A stretch of DNA of 25,164 bases. Origin: Bacillota bacterium. Lineage in GTDB: Bacteria > Bacillota > Clostridia > Lachnospirales > Lachnospiraceae. Below, piece after piece: positions 1 to 7,210 of the stretch. Location: assembly GCA_023415595.1 (NCBI GenBank), contig JAEZJW010000166.1, positions 1 through 25,164 on the forward strand, read 5' to 3'. The first letter of the stretch is position 1; each line of letters opens with the position of its first letter. The translations under genes and the position numbers were made by a program. The notes beneath the pieces were generated by a model that saw only the letters and a program-made list of their open reading frames with translations, had not been told where the DNA came from and searched no databases.

Positions 1-1354
1 GTGTTACGATATAGTCCAGGCTTCTTCCATCGATGGATAGGATGATCTCGGGTGCTTTCTCCGGGATCTTCTTCTCTATTCCGGGCAGTCTGCTCTGATC
101 ATAGGCGTCCTTCCATTGCTTGAACGGGAACTCTTCAATCCTCTCAGGGACAGGATCATACCCGTCAAATACGATCTTACCATAATCAGTCTCCACCCTA
201 TGATCCGCATCGATCCCGATCAACCTTACCTCTGTATCGCTGTACTTCTCAAATCTTAATTCCGCATAGCCCTTCACGGGAATAAAGCAGTTACTGTATT
301 TTCTATGGAGAATCTCTGTTAAGGAACTGAAGAAGATCGGGTTACTGTATTCATATGCATTCAGCTCGATCCGGTAGATACCGGAACCAAAGCCGAAGAG
401 ATCCAGCAGCTCATATCTGCCGTTCCCATCAAGATCAGCCACACAGGTCTCCTGAAGATTTCCCATTACAGGAAGGACACTGCCTTTGCAGATGAGAAAG
501 GTTCCGGCAATTCCTGTTTCACTTATTGCAGTATATGCCTGAAGTCCCATCTTCTCATAGGCATCCTTGATGAACATCTCAAATGCTCCGGTAATCTTCG
601 ACCTTGTTACAGAGAGCGTCCCTTCCTGTGACATTCTGTCAGCCTCCGGCTGTATCAGACGAAGAGCTTCTGCCCTTGTTAAAGCAGCCTTCCGTCCAAC
701 AATATAGGTGTCCGATATTCCTTCCTCCAACCGTATTAATATGCTGTTGTTCATGGGATTACTCTTACTGTCCATCGTAATCAGCAGCTGCAGCAGGTCC
801 TTTCCATCCGAAAGTGTCAGCAGGGTTTTTCCTATCGGAACCTCTGTGACCATGGGCTTTCCCGATGAGCTTAATAGGAATGGACTGTCAACTGAGTTAT
901 AGCTTGGATCCTCAGTGCCTAAGTTCGGATCCTCGGCACAATACCAGCCAGCCTGCTTCAGAACACCCAAATACCCACACACTGCCTCATAGGAGATGCT
1001 GCTGTAATAAATTCCGCAGCCCCAATCCGCCTCATAATCAGCTTCCGGTTCGGGTACCGCTCCCAGCGAACAGTCCTCACTGTAGGATTGGTCCAAAGCC
1101 GATACCGGCTCCTCCGCTTCTTCCTGTAGCTTCTCACCCGTTGGGAACCCCCCATTCTCTGAAGCATCCGCCGGTAAGGTAGCGTCTGCCGGGGAGTCTG
1201 TATCCATCGTACCGGATTCTGATGCTTGGGATATCCCATTTGCTTGGTCACTCTCTTTCACTCCGCAGCTGGTCAAGAGTATTCCAATGATGAGATAAAA
1301 CGCAAATAGTGCTGAGGTAAACAAACATAGTCCCTTTTCATGTCTTAACTTCAT
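1..1354 (-). CDS. Secreted lipoprotein of unknown function, 3' end cut by window edge
   Basis: An open frame runs from ATG at 1354 to the left edge (451 codons seen, no stop), so the C-terminus is missing. The N-terminus is a lipoprotein signal: basic start (MKLRHEK), hydrophobic stretch and lipobox LLTSC with the modified Cys at residue 30. A low-complexity acidic linker follows (residues 35-107), typical of a surface lipoprotein stalk. The rest matches no family I recognise. A segment near residues 307-312 reads DLDGNG, like the Ca-binding loops of FG-GAP or EF-hand type repeats. The SD TTAAGGAGGA sits 6 nt before the ATG. The gene lies 48 nt downstream of the M56 peptidase and is probably the third gene of the BlaI-controlled operon. 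A role as target or partner of that peptidase is only inferred. Confidence 0.85.
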   Translation of the reverse strand, partial: MKLRHEKGLCLFTSALFAFYLIIGILLTSCGVKESDQANGISQASESGTMDTDSPADATLPADASENGGFPTGEKLQEEAEEPVSALDQSYSEDCSLGAVPEPEADYEADWGCGIYYSSISYEAVCGYLGVLKQAGWYCAEDPNLGTEDPSYNSVDSPFLLSSSGKPMVTEVPIGKTLLTLSDGKDLLQLLITMDSKSNPMNNSILIRLEEGISDTYIVGRKAALTRAEALRLIQPEADRMSQEGTLSVTRSKITGAFEMFIKDAYEKMGLQAYTAISETGIAGTFLICKGSVLPVMGNLQETCVADLDGNGRYELLDLFGFGSGIYRIELNAYEYSNPIFFSSLTEILHRKYSNCFIPVKGYAELRFEKYSDTEVRLIGIDADHRVETDYGKIVFDGYDPVPERIEEFPFKQWKDAYDQSRLPGIEKKIPEKAPEIILSIDGRSLDYIVT

Positions 1355-1402
1355 AATCAATCCTCCTTAAGGAAATCTGGTTCTGACTTCCTTAGAACAA
1401 TG

Positions 1403-2368
1403 CTACCCTGCCTGGTTAGTCATTAACAGAAATGCAGCCAGGACTGCCATCAGTAAAAAGCAGATGGATGAGAAAACTGTCAGTTTCCTGTAGGTCAGGA
1501 CGGAACGGATCCGGACCTTAACGATACCACTTCCGAAGGCCGAGGAGAATAAGGTCCTATCCCCGGAGCCATAGGCAAGCAGTGCCTTGGCATAATCCTT
1601 ACGCTCCTCCGGTTTCATATGTTTCACTGCCTTAGCATCGCAGGCCAGTTCGCAGTCATGAAAGAAGCTCTTCAGGAAGAACCAAACAAAAGGGTTGAAC
1701 CAATGGATACAGGCTGTCAGAATCGCTGCCATTCTCCAGAGATTGTCCCTCCTCCTGATATGGATTTTCTCGTGGAGAAGCACCTGCTCGAGGTCTTCCC
1801 CCAGCAAAACCTTCTCAGGACACTCCTGGTAACCCTCGATGGGCAGAACTATTTTGGGCTTTCTTATTCCGTATACGATCGGTGTGGCTACCATAGCTCC
1901 GGTGTAGAGATTCCCTTTTAAGTGAACTGCCTTCTTAAGCTCCGATACGGAGAGCAGGTATAATACAACGCAGGTCAGTATTCCCGCCGCCGCAAGAATG
2001 ATCCAGATGACCGAAGCCACTTTAAAGAAGTCCTCCAGAATATTGGTCTTATAAGTAATGGGTTGATAATCCGATGCAGCCCTAATCGAATTTGACAGAG
2101 TCAATTGTAAACGATCCTGCCCGAATTCCTCAGAGACAGTTACCGACTTAGTGAAGGTCCGGGAGAAGGCACCGGATAGCAGGCTTAATAGGCTGTATCT
2201 GCTTGAGAAACCGACAGGGCAGATTAACCTTAGGAATACCACTGACCACAGAGCATAGCTGCCGAAGCGCGGAAAACCCTTCATAATCCTAAGGGAATAC
2301 AGCAGTATTCCATAAAATGTTCCCAAAATACTCATATTTAAAATCCAATAAAATATCTCATGAAGCAT
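1403..2368 (-). CDS. BlaR1/MecR1-like M56 family membrane metallopeptidase
   Basis: 321 residues. Hydrophobic segments lie near residues 5-27, 38-53, 118-140, 210-232 and 300-317. The zinc peptidase motif is HEKIH (H199, E200, H203), with a downstream acidic cluster DCELACD (E240, D244) as in the M56 family. Known M56 proteins (BlaR1/MecR1) sense an extracellular signal and trigger inactivation of a BlaI/MecI repressor. This protein ends just after the last membrane helix, so the C-terminal penicillin-binding sensor domain of classical BlaR1 is absent. Its signal is therefore unknown and need not be a beta-lactam. It starts at ATG 2368 behind SD GGGAGGTAAT. The gene is downstream of the BlaI-type repressor and upstream of a lipoprotein that might supply an outside domain (inference). 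Confidence 0.92.
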   Translation of the reverse strand: MLHEIFYWILNMSILGTFYGILLYSLRIMKGFPRFGSYALWSVVFLRLICPVGFSSRYSLLSLLSGAFSRTFTKSVTVSEEFGQDRLQLTLSNSIRAASDYQPITYKTNILEDFFKVASVIWIILAAAGILTCVVLYLLSVSELKKAVHLKGNLYTGAMVATPIVYGIRKPKIVLPIEGYQECPEKVLLGEDLEQVLLHEKIHIRRRDNLWRMAAILTACIHWFNPFVWFFLKSFFHDCELACDAKAVKHMKPEERKDYAKALLAYGSGDRTLFSSAFGSGIVKVRIRSVLTYRKLTVFSSICFLLMAVLAAFLLMTNQAG

Positions 2369-2379
2369 ATTACCTCCCA

Positions 2380-2394
2380 GCTGCCTCTGGCAGC
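2380..2394 (-). other. Short stem-loop between repressor and M56 gene
   Basis: Perfect 6-bp GC-rich hairpin (GCTGCC, loop of 3, GGCAGC) immediately upstream of the SD of the M56 peptidase gene, inside the 113-nt gap after the repressor. There is no U-tract, so it is not a normal terminator. It could tune translation or stability of the downstream message (inference). Confidence 0.35.
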
Positions 2395-2481
2395 GAAATC
2401 ACTATCAGCTTCCCTTTAGTTCTTTAGCTTTCCTTTAAATTTATTCTTTCAGTCTATTCATGAAGCTTATATCACTTCTTC

Positions 2482-2847
2482 TTATTCTCCGTGTTTCTCT
2501 ATCATATCCTTCAGTTCCTGCAGTTCCTCCTTAGTCAGCTTCTCATTCTGCAGGAAGGCTGCGAAAAACCTCTTCTTCGAACCCTGATAGAGGCGTTCTA
2601 TCAGACTATTGGTCTCTGCCCGTTGGACTTCCTCTCTTTTTACTCTTGAGGTACAGATGAAGTTAGGATCCTTCCGATCCACCAGCTCCTTCTCCACCAG
2701 CTTCTTAAGTATCGTATAGGTAGTATTCTTATTCCAACCAATCCTGTCACCCAACAGAAGACTGACTTCCTTCGCAGAGATCGGCTCCTTCTCCCAAATT
2801 ACTTCCATTACCTTAAGTTCACTGTCAAACAACTTTATATTTTCCAT
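2482..2847 (-). CDS. blaI-like: BlaI/MecI-family transcriptional repressor
   Basis: 121 residues from ATG 2847, chosen because SD GAGGAG lies just upstream and because the family starts close to the helix-turn-helix. Upstream in-frame codons to 2976 overlap the operator and resemble no BlaI. The N-terminal winged helix (LFDSELKVMEVIWEKEPISA, then WNKNTTYTILKKLVEKELV) is typical of BlaI/MecI/CopY repressors. The C-terminal part (from about residue 75) is the helical dimerisation domain, containing the KRFFAAF segment where BlaI proteins are cut when the M56 partner is activated. The operator lies 10 nt upstream of the gene, so autoregulation is expected. Next to an M56 peptidase this is a standard two-gene sensing system with an unknown inducer. 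Confidence 0.93.
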   Translation of the reverse strand: MENIKLFDSELKVMEVIWEKEPISAKEVSLLLGDRIGWNKNTTYTILKKLVEKELVDRKDPNFICTSRVKREEVQRAETNSLIERLYQGSKKRFFAAFLQNEKLTKEELQELKDMIEKHGE

Positions 2848-2856
2848 AGGATCTCC

Positions 2857-2906
2857 TCTTAGACTATTGTAATAGTATAACACTATACTATTACAATAGT
2901 CTAAGA
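2857..2906. promoter_or_regulatory. BlaI-type operator: perfect 23-bp inverted repeat
   Basis: Arms 2857-2879 and 2884-2906 are exact reverse complements, separated by 4 nt (acac). Each arm itself contains a smaller dyad, ACTATT-2 nt-AATAGT, so the element looks like two adjacent repressor sites in mirror arrangement. It covers the -10 region and the start of transcription of the repressor promoter and ends 10 nt before its ATG. BlaI/MecI repressors are known to bind such AT-rich dyads. Confidence 0.85.
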
Positions 2907-2913
2907 ATGTCAA
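2885..2913 (-). promoter_or_regulatory. SigA-type promoter of the BlaI operon
   Basis: On the minus strand a perfect -35 TTGACA (2908-2913) is followed by a 17-nt spacer and -10 TAGTAT (2885-2890). The -10 and spacer lie inside the right operator arm, and the predicted start falls near the centre or left arm, so repressor binding would block the promoter. Confidence 0.7.
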
Positions 2914-2975
2914 CCAGTTTATGTAACTTCCCTCAGATTCTTTATTAATTTGATATAAGCCTAAGCGGCTAGACA

Positions 2976-3022
2976 CTCTTACACCAGTTTGTGATCAATG
3001 ATTTCAAACTGGCAAGTAAGAG
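2976..3022. repeat. Unassigned 15-bp interrupted inverted repeat
   Basis: Left arm CTCTTAC-a-CCAGTTTG (2976-2991) pairs with CAAACTGG-caa-GTAAGAG (3005-3022) around a 13-nt loop. Neither strand has a U-tract after it. It sits between the BlaI promoter and the nfo terminator. A further CCAGTTT copy occurs at 2914-2920 next to the -35 box. A second regulator site or a structured RNA is possible; function unknown. Confidence 0.4.
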
Positions 3023-3049
3023 GATCAAGACCACTGATTCACCTGTCAA

Positions 3050-3086
3050 GAATAAAAATCCGCCCGTGCATATTGCCTGCGGGCGG
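3050..3086 (-). terminator. Rho-independent terminator of nfo
   Basis: The stem CCGCCCG (3080-3086 on the minus strand) pairs with CGGGCGG (3060-3066) around a 13-nt loop and is followed by the U-rich tract ATTTTTATTC. It lies 55 nt after the nfo stop codon. Confidence 0.85.
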
Positions 3087-3141
3087 TATAGTATTCTGCC
3101 GATACAACTCAGTGATCTTCTGTGGAGCAATCCGGACTCCT

Positions 3142-3975
3142 CTATTCACGATATAACTCTTTCAGTTTTGCGATCTCCTCTGCGTACCCCTCCGGTTCAT
3201 TCGGTGTCTCCAGACAGAAGATACGGTTTCTCAGCTTCGGGTGATTGATAATCTTTTCAAAGGTGCTCCAGCCAAGGACTCCCTCCCCGAGCTTCTCGTG
3301 ACGGTCCTTACCGCTCGACATGGGATTCTTGCTGTCATTTAGGTGGATCGCATATAACTTTTCCAATCCGATGATGCTATCAAACTCCCGAAGTACTCCA
3401 TCAAGGTCATTTACGAGATCATAACCGGCATCATAAATATGGCAGGTATCCAGACATACTCCCAATCGATCCGGGAAATGTGCTCCTTCCAGGATCTGCT
3501 TCAGCTCCTCAAAGGTCCGCCCGATTTCAGAGCCCTTGCCCGCCATGGTCTCAAGCAGGAGGATTGTCGTCTGTTCCGGCTTCATGATGGTATTCAGTGT
3601 ATTCACTATATAGGGTATCCCTGCTTCTATTCCCTGTCCCACATGGCTTCCGGGATGGAAATTATAATAATTTCCCGGCAGATACTCCAGTCTTTTCAGA
3701 TCATCCTCCATCACCTCCAGGGCAAATTCCCGGGTACGTTCTTCCCCTGAGCAGGGATTTAGGGTATAGGGGGCATGGGCCAGGATCTTACCGATTCCAT
3801 GCTGGACAGCGAAGTCAAGATAAGCCCTGACATCCTCCGGATCAATCGCTTTCGCTCTGCTGCCCCTCGGATTACGGGTAAAGAACTGGAAGGTATTCGC
3901 TCCGATACTGACTGCTTCCCTTCCGATTACCTCATATCCTTTCGAGATTGACAGATGGGCGCCTATAGTAAACAT
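3142..3975 (-). CDS. nfo: Deoxyribonuclease IV (AP endonuclease IV)
   Basis: 277 residues, the usual length for the family. It hydrolyses the phosphodiester bond 5' of abasic sites and removes 3' blocking groups in base excision repair, in the cytoplasm. The zinc-binding TIM-barrel motifs are all present in order: GAHLSISKG (6-14), AHAPYTLN (66-73), NFHPGSHVGQG, LLETMAGKGSEIG, GVCLDTCHIYDAGYD, IHLNDSKNPMSSGKDRHEKLG and a C-terminal LETP. It starts at ATG 3975 with SD AAAAGGAGGA. It is a single-gene unit with its own promoter and terminator. Confidence 0.97.
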   Translation of the reverse strand: MFTIGAHLSISKGYEVIGREAVSIGANTFQFFTRNPRGSRAKAIDPEDVRAYLDFAVQHGIGKILAHAPYTLNPCSGEERTREFALEVMEDDLKRLEYLPGNYYNFHPGSHVGQGIEAGIPYIVNTLNTIMKPEQTTILLLETMAGKGSEIGRTFEELKQILEGAHFPDRLGVCLDTCHIYDAGYDLVNDLDGVLREFDSIIGLEKLYAIHLNDSKNPMSSGKDRHEKLGEGVLGWSTFEKIINHPKLRNRIFCLETPNEPEGYAEEIAKLKELYRE

Positions 3976-4003
3976 GGACTTCCTCCTTTTGATGATTTAT
4001 TGC

Positions 4004-4050
4004 CAGATGCTTGTTACCTTATCATATATTATCAGATGATTGTTACCTAT
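4004..4050 (-). repeat. Direct repeat in nfo leader
   Basis: On the minus strand the 16-mer AGGTAACAA(T/G)CATCTG occurs twice, at 4034-4049 and 4005-4020, 29 nt apart, with one mismatch. Both copies lie between the predicted nfo transcription start and its ATG. A weaker third match (AACAGTATCTG) is at 4072-4082. The arrangement suggests binding sites for a regulator (inference). Confidence 0.45.
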
Positions 4051-4056
4051 CTATTA

Positions 4057-4085
4057 ATTTTATATACTCGGCAGATACTGTTCAA
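4057..4085 (-). promoter_or_regulatory. Predicted nfo promoter
   Basis: Minus strand: -35 TTGAAC (4080-4085), 17-nt spacer, -10 TAAAAT (4057-4062). A second candidate, an extended -10 TGGTATAAT at 4120-4128, lies further upstream without a good -35. Confidence 0.5.
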
Positions 4086-4189
4086 AGCGGATAACCAAAT
4101 TTGAAATATCTATAGGATTATTATACCACACACCTTTGTTAATGTATCCATCTCCCGGAAGAGAGATCTCTAAAATTACCTGGATTATT

Positions 4190-4219
4190 TTGGGTTTCTA
4201 TAGTACAATACCTGATAAT
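4190..4219 (+). promoter_or_regulatory. Candidate promoter of the GNAT gene at 4272
   Basis: TTGGGT (4190-4195), an 18-nt spacer and GATAAT (4214-4219) precede the gene by about 50 nt. The -35 match is weak. Confidence 0.35.
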
Positions 4220-4271
4220 ACATAAAAGCTCTGAACATGATATAAATCCCATATAGAAGGAGAGAACCCTT

Positions 4272-5039
4272 ATGATAAAAATTAGCGATACTGAACGTTA
4301 TATTCTGAAAGACCTTTGCTCCACGAGAGAAGATGATACTATGCTGCTATGGTTCCTGGACGGAGGAAAGGATTGCTCCGCCTGGGTGGATCAGAAAGAT
4401 CTGCCGGAGGAAGCGATGATCCTGGCTGCTGATTTCTGTTATCTGCTGGGTAAGGTCAAGCACCCGGCTGAGCTCGAGAACCTGCTTGAAGAACATGGAA
4501 GATACAAGCTTATTATAGGCAGTCCGGAGTGGATTAGGTTTCTTAATACAGAAATGAAGGATAAGATCTTCAGTTTCAAAAGATATGCCATTCAGCGTGA
4601 ACGGGAGAATTTTGATCCAAATAATTTAGAGAAGCTGATTCACCGCTTAAGCCCTGAATATGAAATCGAGCGTATCAAGGAAGAGGACTTTTGGGAGGTG
4701 CTTAATATCCCCTGGACTGCCGATGGCTGTTGTTTTTTCAAGTCCTATGAGGATTTTGCGGAGAACGGATTGGGCTACATCATAAAATGGGAGGGACAAA
4801 TCGTCTGTATCGCATCCTCCTATGTAGCAGTAGAAGATAGAATTCCGATCACCATCGGAACTCTGGAGGAACACAGAAGAAAGGGACTGGCTGCAGCCTG
4901 TGCCGCAAGATTGATTATGGAATGTCTGGAGCGTAATCTCTATCCCGAGTGGGAAGCCGCTAATCCGGAATCGGTAGCCTTAGCCGAGAAGCTTGGTTAT
5001 CATTTTGACAAAGAATATGACGTCTATTCACTGATATAA
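4272..5039 (+). CDS. GNAT family N-acetyltransferase
   Basis: 255 residues. The C-terminal half is a GNAT fold: the acetyl-CoA pyrophosphate loop is EEHRRKGLAAACAARLI (199-215, motif R-R-K-G-L-A), followed by WEAANPESVALAEKLGY (227-243), the usual alpha4/beta7 end. The N-terminal half (1-130) is a helper domain, as in clostridial two-domain GNAT proteins (Pfam GNAT_acetyltran type). It transfers an acyl group from CoA to an unknown acceptor. Start ATG 4272 with SD AAGGAG 10 nt upstream. The gene stands alone, divergent from nfo and convergent with cooS. Substrate cannot be deduced. Confidence 0.88.
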   Translation: MIKISDTERYILKDLCSTREDDTMLLWFLDGGKDCSAWVDQKDLPEEAMILAADFCYLLGKVKHPAELENLLEEHGRYKLIIGSPEWIRFLNTEMKDKIFSFKRYAIQRERENFDPNNLEKLIHRLSPEYEIERIKEEDFWEVLNIPWTADGCCFFKSYEDFAENGLGYIIKWEGQIVCIASSYVAVEDRIPITIGTLEEHRRKGLAAACAARLIMECLERNLYPEWEAANPESVALAEKLGYHFDKEYDVYSLI

Positions 5040-5154
5040 TTAAGATCCTATTGGTTAGAAGGGGAGGTTTCTTATTTGCAGTAAAGAAAGGCAAATATCG
5101 AAATCGCCCCTTTATATTGCAGTTAGTGATCCGAATCTTTCCTGTTTCTTATTA

Positions 5155-7068
5155 TTATTTCAATCCAAGCTTCTGCCGTTTCTTCAGGATATGTGCCTCA
5201 ATCCCGTTAGCGACCTCGATCGGGTCATCACCTAAGGCTATGACACCGCCGGTCAGCTTCTCCACATCCTCAGTCAGCAGCTTCACAAGTCTGGGTGCTC
5301 CTGTGATGAAGGGAGTAGGTGATAGATGGGTATAGGCACCGTAAGCAACCGCAAACAGGCCATCGATCGTTGCCTTCTGCTCCATCCATTCCGGTGCGGT
5401 TACCGCAATCGGCAGGTCCGAGATATCTGCGTCCAGATGGTCTGCCAGAGCAGTAACTAGCATAGAGATCCGTCCCGTATCGGTGCAGGTACCAAAGCTT
5501 AATACCGGAGGAATTCCAAGTGCCTTGCATACTCCCTGCAGTCCCTCTCCGGCCTGGCTGATAGCATCCAGATTACACATTCCTGCTACCTCCAAGCCGT
5601 GGTTTCCGCAGCCACCGGCTACGACCAGGATATCCCGTTTGATCAGCTGTTTCGTCAGATTTACGGTATTCCAATCCTGCGGACCGTTCCTTAAGGTGGA
5701 GCAGTTCGCCAGTGCAACGACACCCTTGATCTGTCCATTCGCTATAACATTTACCAGATTACTCAGGTCATTTCCGATCGCCTTAAGCACAGCCTCCGTT
5801 GAGAAACCAGCGATGGCCTTCGTTACATAGTTAGGTACCATCGGCTTAATCTTTCCATGCCGCTTCTTGAAGTTATTAATTGCAATTTCTATACACTGAT
5901 CTGCCATCTCATCCACCTTCGCAGGATAATACGGCATCGCATGCTCTTGTCCGGGTACCGCTATGATCGTACTGACACTAATCAAAGCTACCTGATATTT
6001 CTCTGCATATTGATCCATGGCGGGCGGGGAACAGTTCTCCTCCATGACTAGCGCATCTACCGTACCGGTTGCCAGGAACGGTTCAATGGCCAGCCAGTTG
6101 CCCATCAGTCCGACGAAGACCTCATCCACCTCAAACCGCTGCAGAAGCTCCTGTCCTGTCTCGATGGAACCTACGATATGAATCCCCTTCGCTCCTGCTT
6201 TCTTCGCCATCTCCTGGTACTCCGGCAGCTTTGCCTTCTGAAGTGTGGCCACACCAACCCAGGGCTGATGCCCATTAAAGGCAATATTCACATAGTCCGG
6301 GTCCATTATACCCAGGTCCACATCCACCTCATGGGGCATCGGTGTTCCAAACAGGATATCCTGTGTCATTTCCAGTCCGATCTGAGCGGAATAGATGGTG
6401 GCAAGTCCCAGTCTTAAGGCTTTCTTCGCCAGGGATACATAATCACCGTCCACATTGGTCAGACAGCTGGCGATGCTGTTCTCCACCTCATGCTGAACAC
6501 CGGACGGATACAGATGCAGATCCCTCCATAGCTGTTTCCTCTTCTTGGGGGCAAATACCTCCACCATAAGGCTCTCTTCGTCCGGGCTGATCTTCATCTC
6601 CCGGTCGAGAAGCTCTGCCAGCTGGATTGCCAGCTGATTCGTATCCTGGTTTGTATCAATACCGGTCTTCTCACACATCCATTTTAGCTTATCGATATCC
6701 TTGATCTGAAAGGAGGTCTTCCCTTCGCCGGTGGCTTTCAGGGTTCTAAAGGCTTCAAAGGCGTGATGTCCATAGGTTGCCGCACCCATGATGTTTCGGA
6801 TGAGCATATTCCGCATTGCCATTGCATCCGGGTCAATACCGCAAACTCCCTTCACAGCACCCGCCTTTTCACTGATTCGGCAGGGTCCCTGCGTGCACAG
6901 CCAACAGCTCATACCCTGGAGGCAGTATTTGCAACGTATCTTCTCCTGCTCATCCCAACGGGAGAAGACACTGGAAAGGCCGTCGTCCCTTATCCTGATC
7001 AACATTTCTTCCACTGAATCATGATAACTGACACGGCCTTCTGGTTTTTCTAATACAGATTCAGACAT
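5155..7068 (-). CDS. cooS-like: CooS/CODH-like protein with a non-canonical (hybrid-cluster-like) active site
   Basis: 637 residues from ATG 7068, chosen for SD GGAGG 6 nt upstream; the in-frame ATG at 7113 has no SD. The fold is clearly that of monofunctional CODH catalytic subunits. N-terminal Fe-S ligands: C46-x2-C49, then C55, C58, C63, C76 (B cluster). C-cluster ligands by motif alignment: H267 (GHQP), C346 (NCSPP), C456 (ANCST), C487 (GGCGN), C528 (GTCTD), and catalytic-type K565. The motif that reads CCTGNE in true CODHs reads SIETGQE here, so the ligand Cys (Cys295 in CODH-II numbering) is replaced by E303. Known family fact: CODH-like proteins lacking this Cys (Carboxydothermus CooS-V) carry an Fe-S-O hybrid cluster and do not act on CO. 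Substrate is unknown; hydroxylamine or other small N/O compounds are possible. It is the last gene of a unit with the RnfD-RnfC fusion, 142 nt downstream of it. Confidence 0.93.
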   Translation of the reverse strand: MSESVLEKPEGRVSYHDSVEEMLIRIRDDGLSSVFSRWDEQEKIRCKYCLQGMSCWLCTQGPCRISEKAGAVKGVCGIDPDAMAMRNMLIRNIMGAATYGHHAFEAFRTLKATGEGKTSFQIKDIDKLKWMCEKTGIDTNQDTNQLAIQLAELLDREMKISPDEESLMVEVFAPKKRKQLWRDLHLYPSGVQHEVENSIASCLTNVDGDYVSLAKKALRLGLATIYSAQIGLEMTQDILFGTPMPHEVDVDLGIMDPDYVNIAFNGHQPWVGVATLQKAKLPEYQEMAKKAGAKGIHIVGSIETGQELLQRFEVDEVFVGLMGNWLAIEPFLATGTVDALVMEENCSPPAMDQYAEKYQVALISVSTIIAVPGQEHAMPYYPAKVDEMADQCIEIAINNFKKRHGKIKPMVPNYVTKAIAGFSTEAVLKAIGNDLSNLVNVIANGQIKGVVALANCSTLRNGPQDWNTVNLTKQLIKRDILVVAGGCGNHGLEVAGMCNLDAISQAGEGLQGVCKALGIPPVLSFGTCTDTGRISMLVTALADHLDADISDLPIAVTAPEWMEQKATIDGLFAVAYGAYTHLSPTPFITGAPRLVKLLTEDVEKLTGGVIALGDDPIEVANGIEAHILKKRQKLGLK

Positions 7069-7210
7069 AGTAACCCTCCATTTTCCACATAATTTCGTAG
7101 TTAATATGTCCAAAGTGTAAAAAATAATACGATTGATTAAAATCCCTGACCAACATTGCTTATCTCGATCAGCAACATCTTCATGATTCTCTTATCGAAC
7201 TACATCTCAT

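Noticed and set aside
2848..2976. N-terminal extension of the BlaI-like protein
   Set aside because: It lies over the operator and promoter, and the SD supports ATG 2847.
4162..4171. AGAGATCTCT palindrome upstream of the GNAT gene
   Set aside because: A 10-bp palindrome is expected by chance in a window of this size and has no matching context.
5073..5097. TATTTGC/GCAAATA hairpin between the convergent GNAT and cooS-like genes
   Set aside because: The stem is AT-rich with an 11-nt loop and no clean U-tract; too weak to call a terminator.
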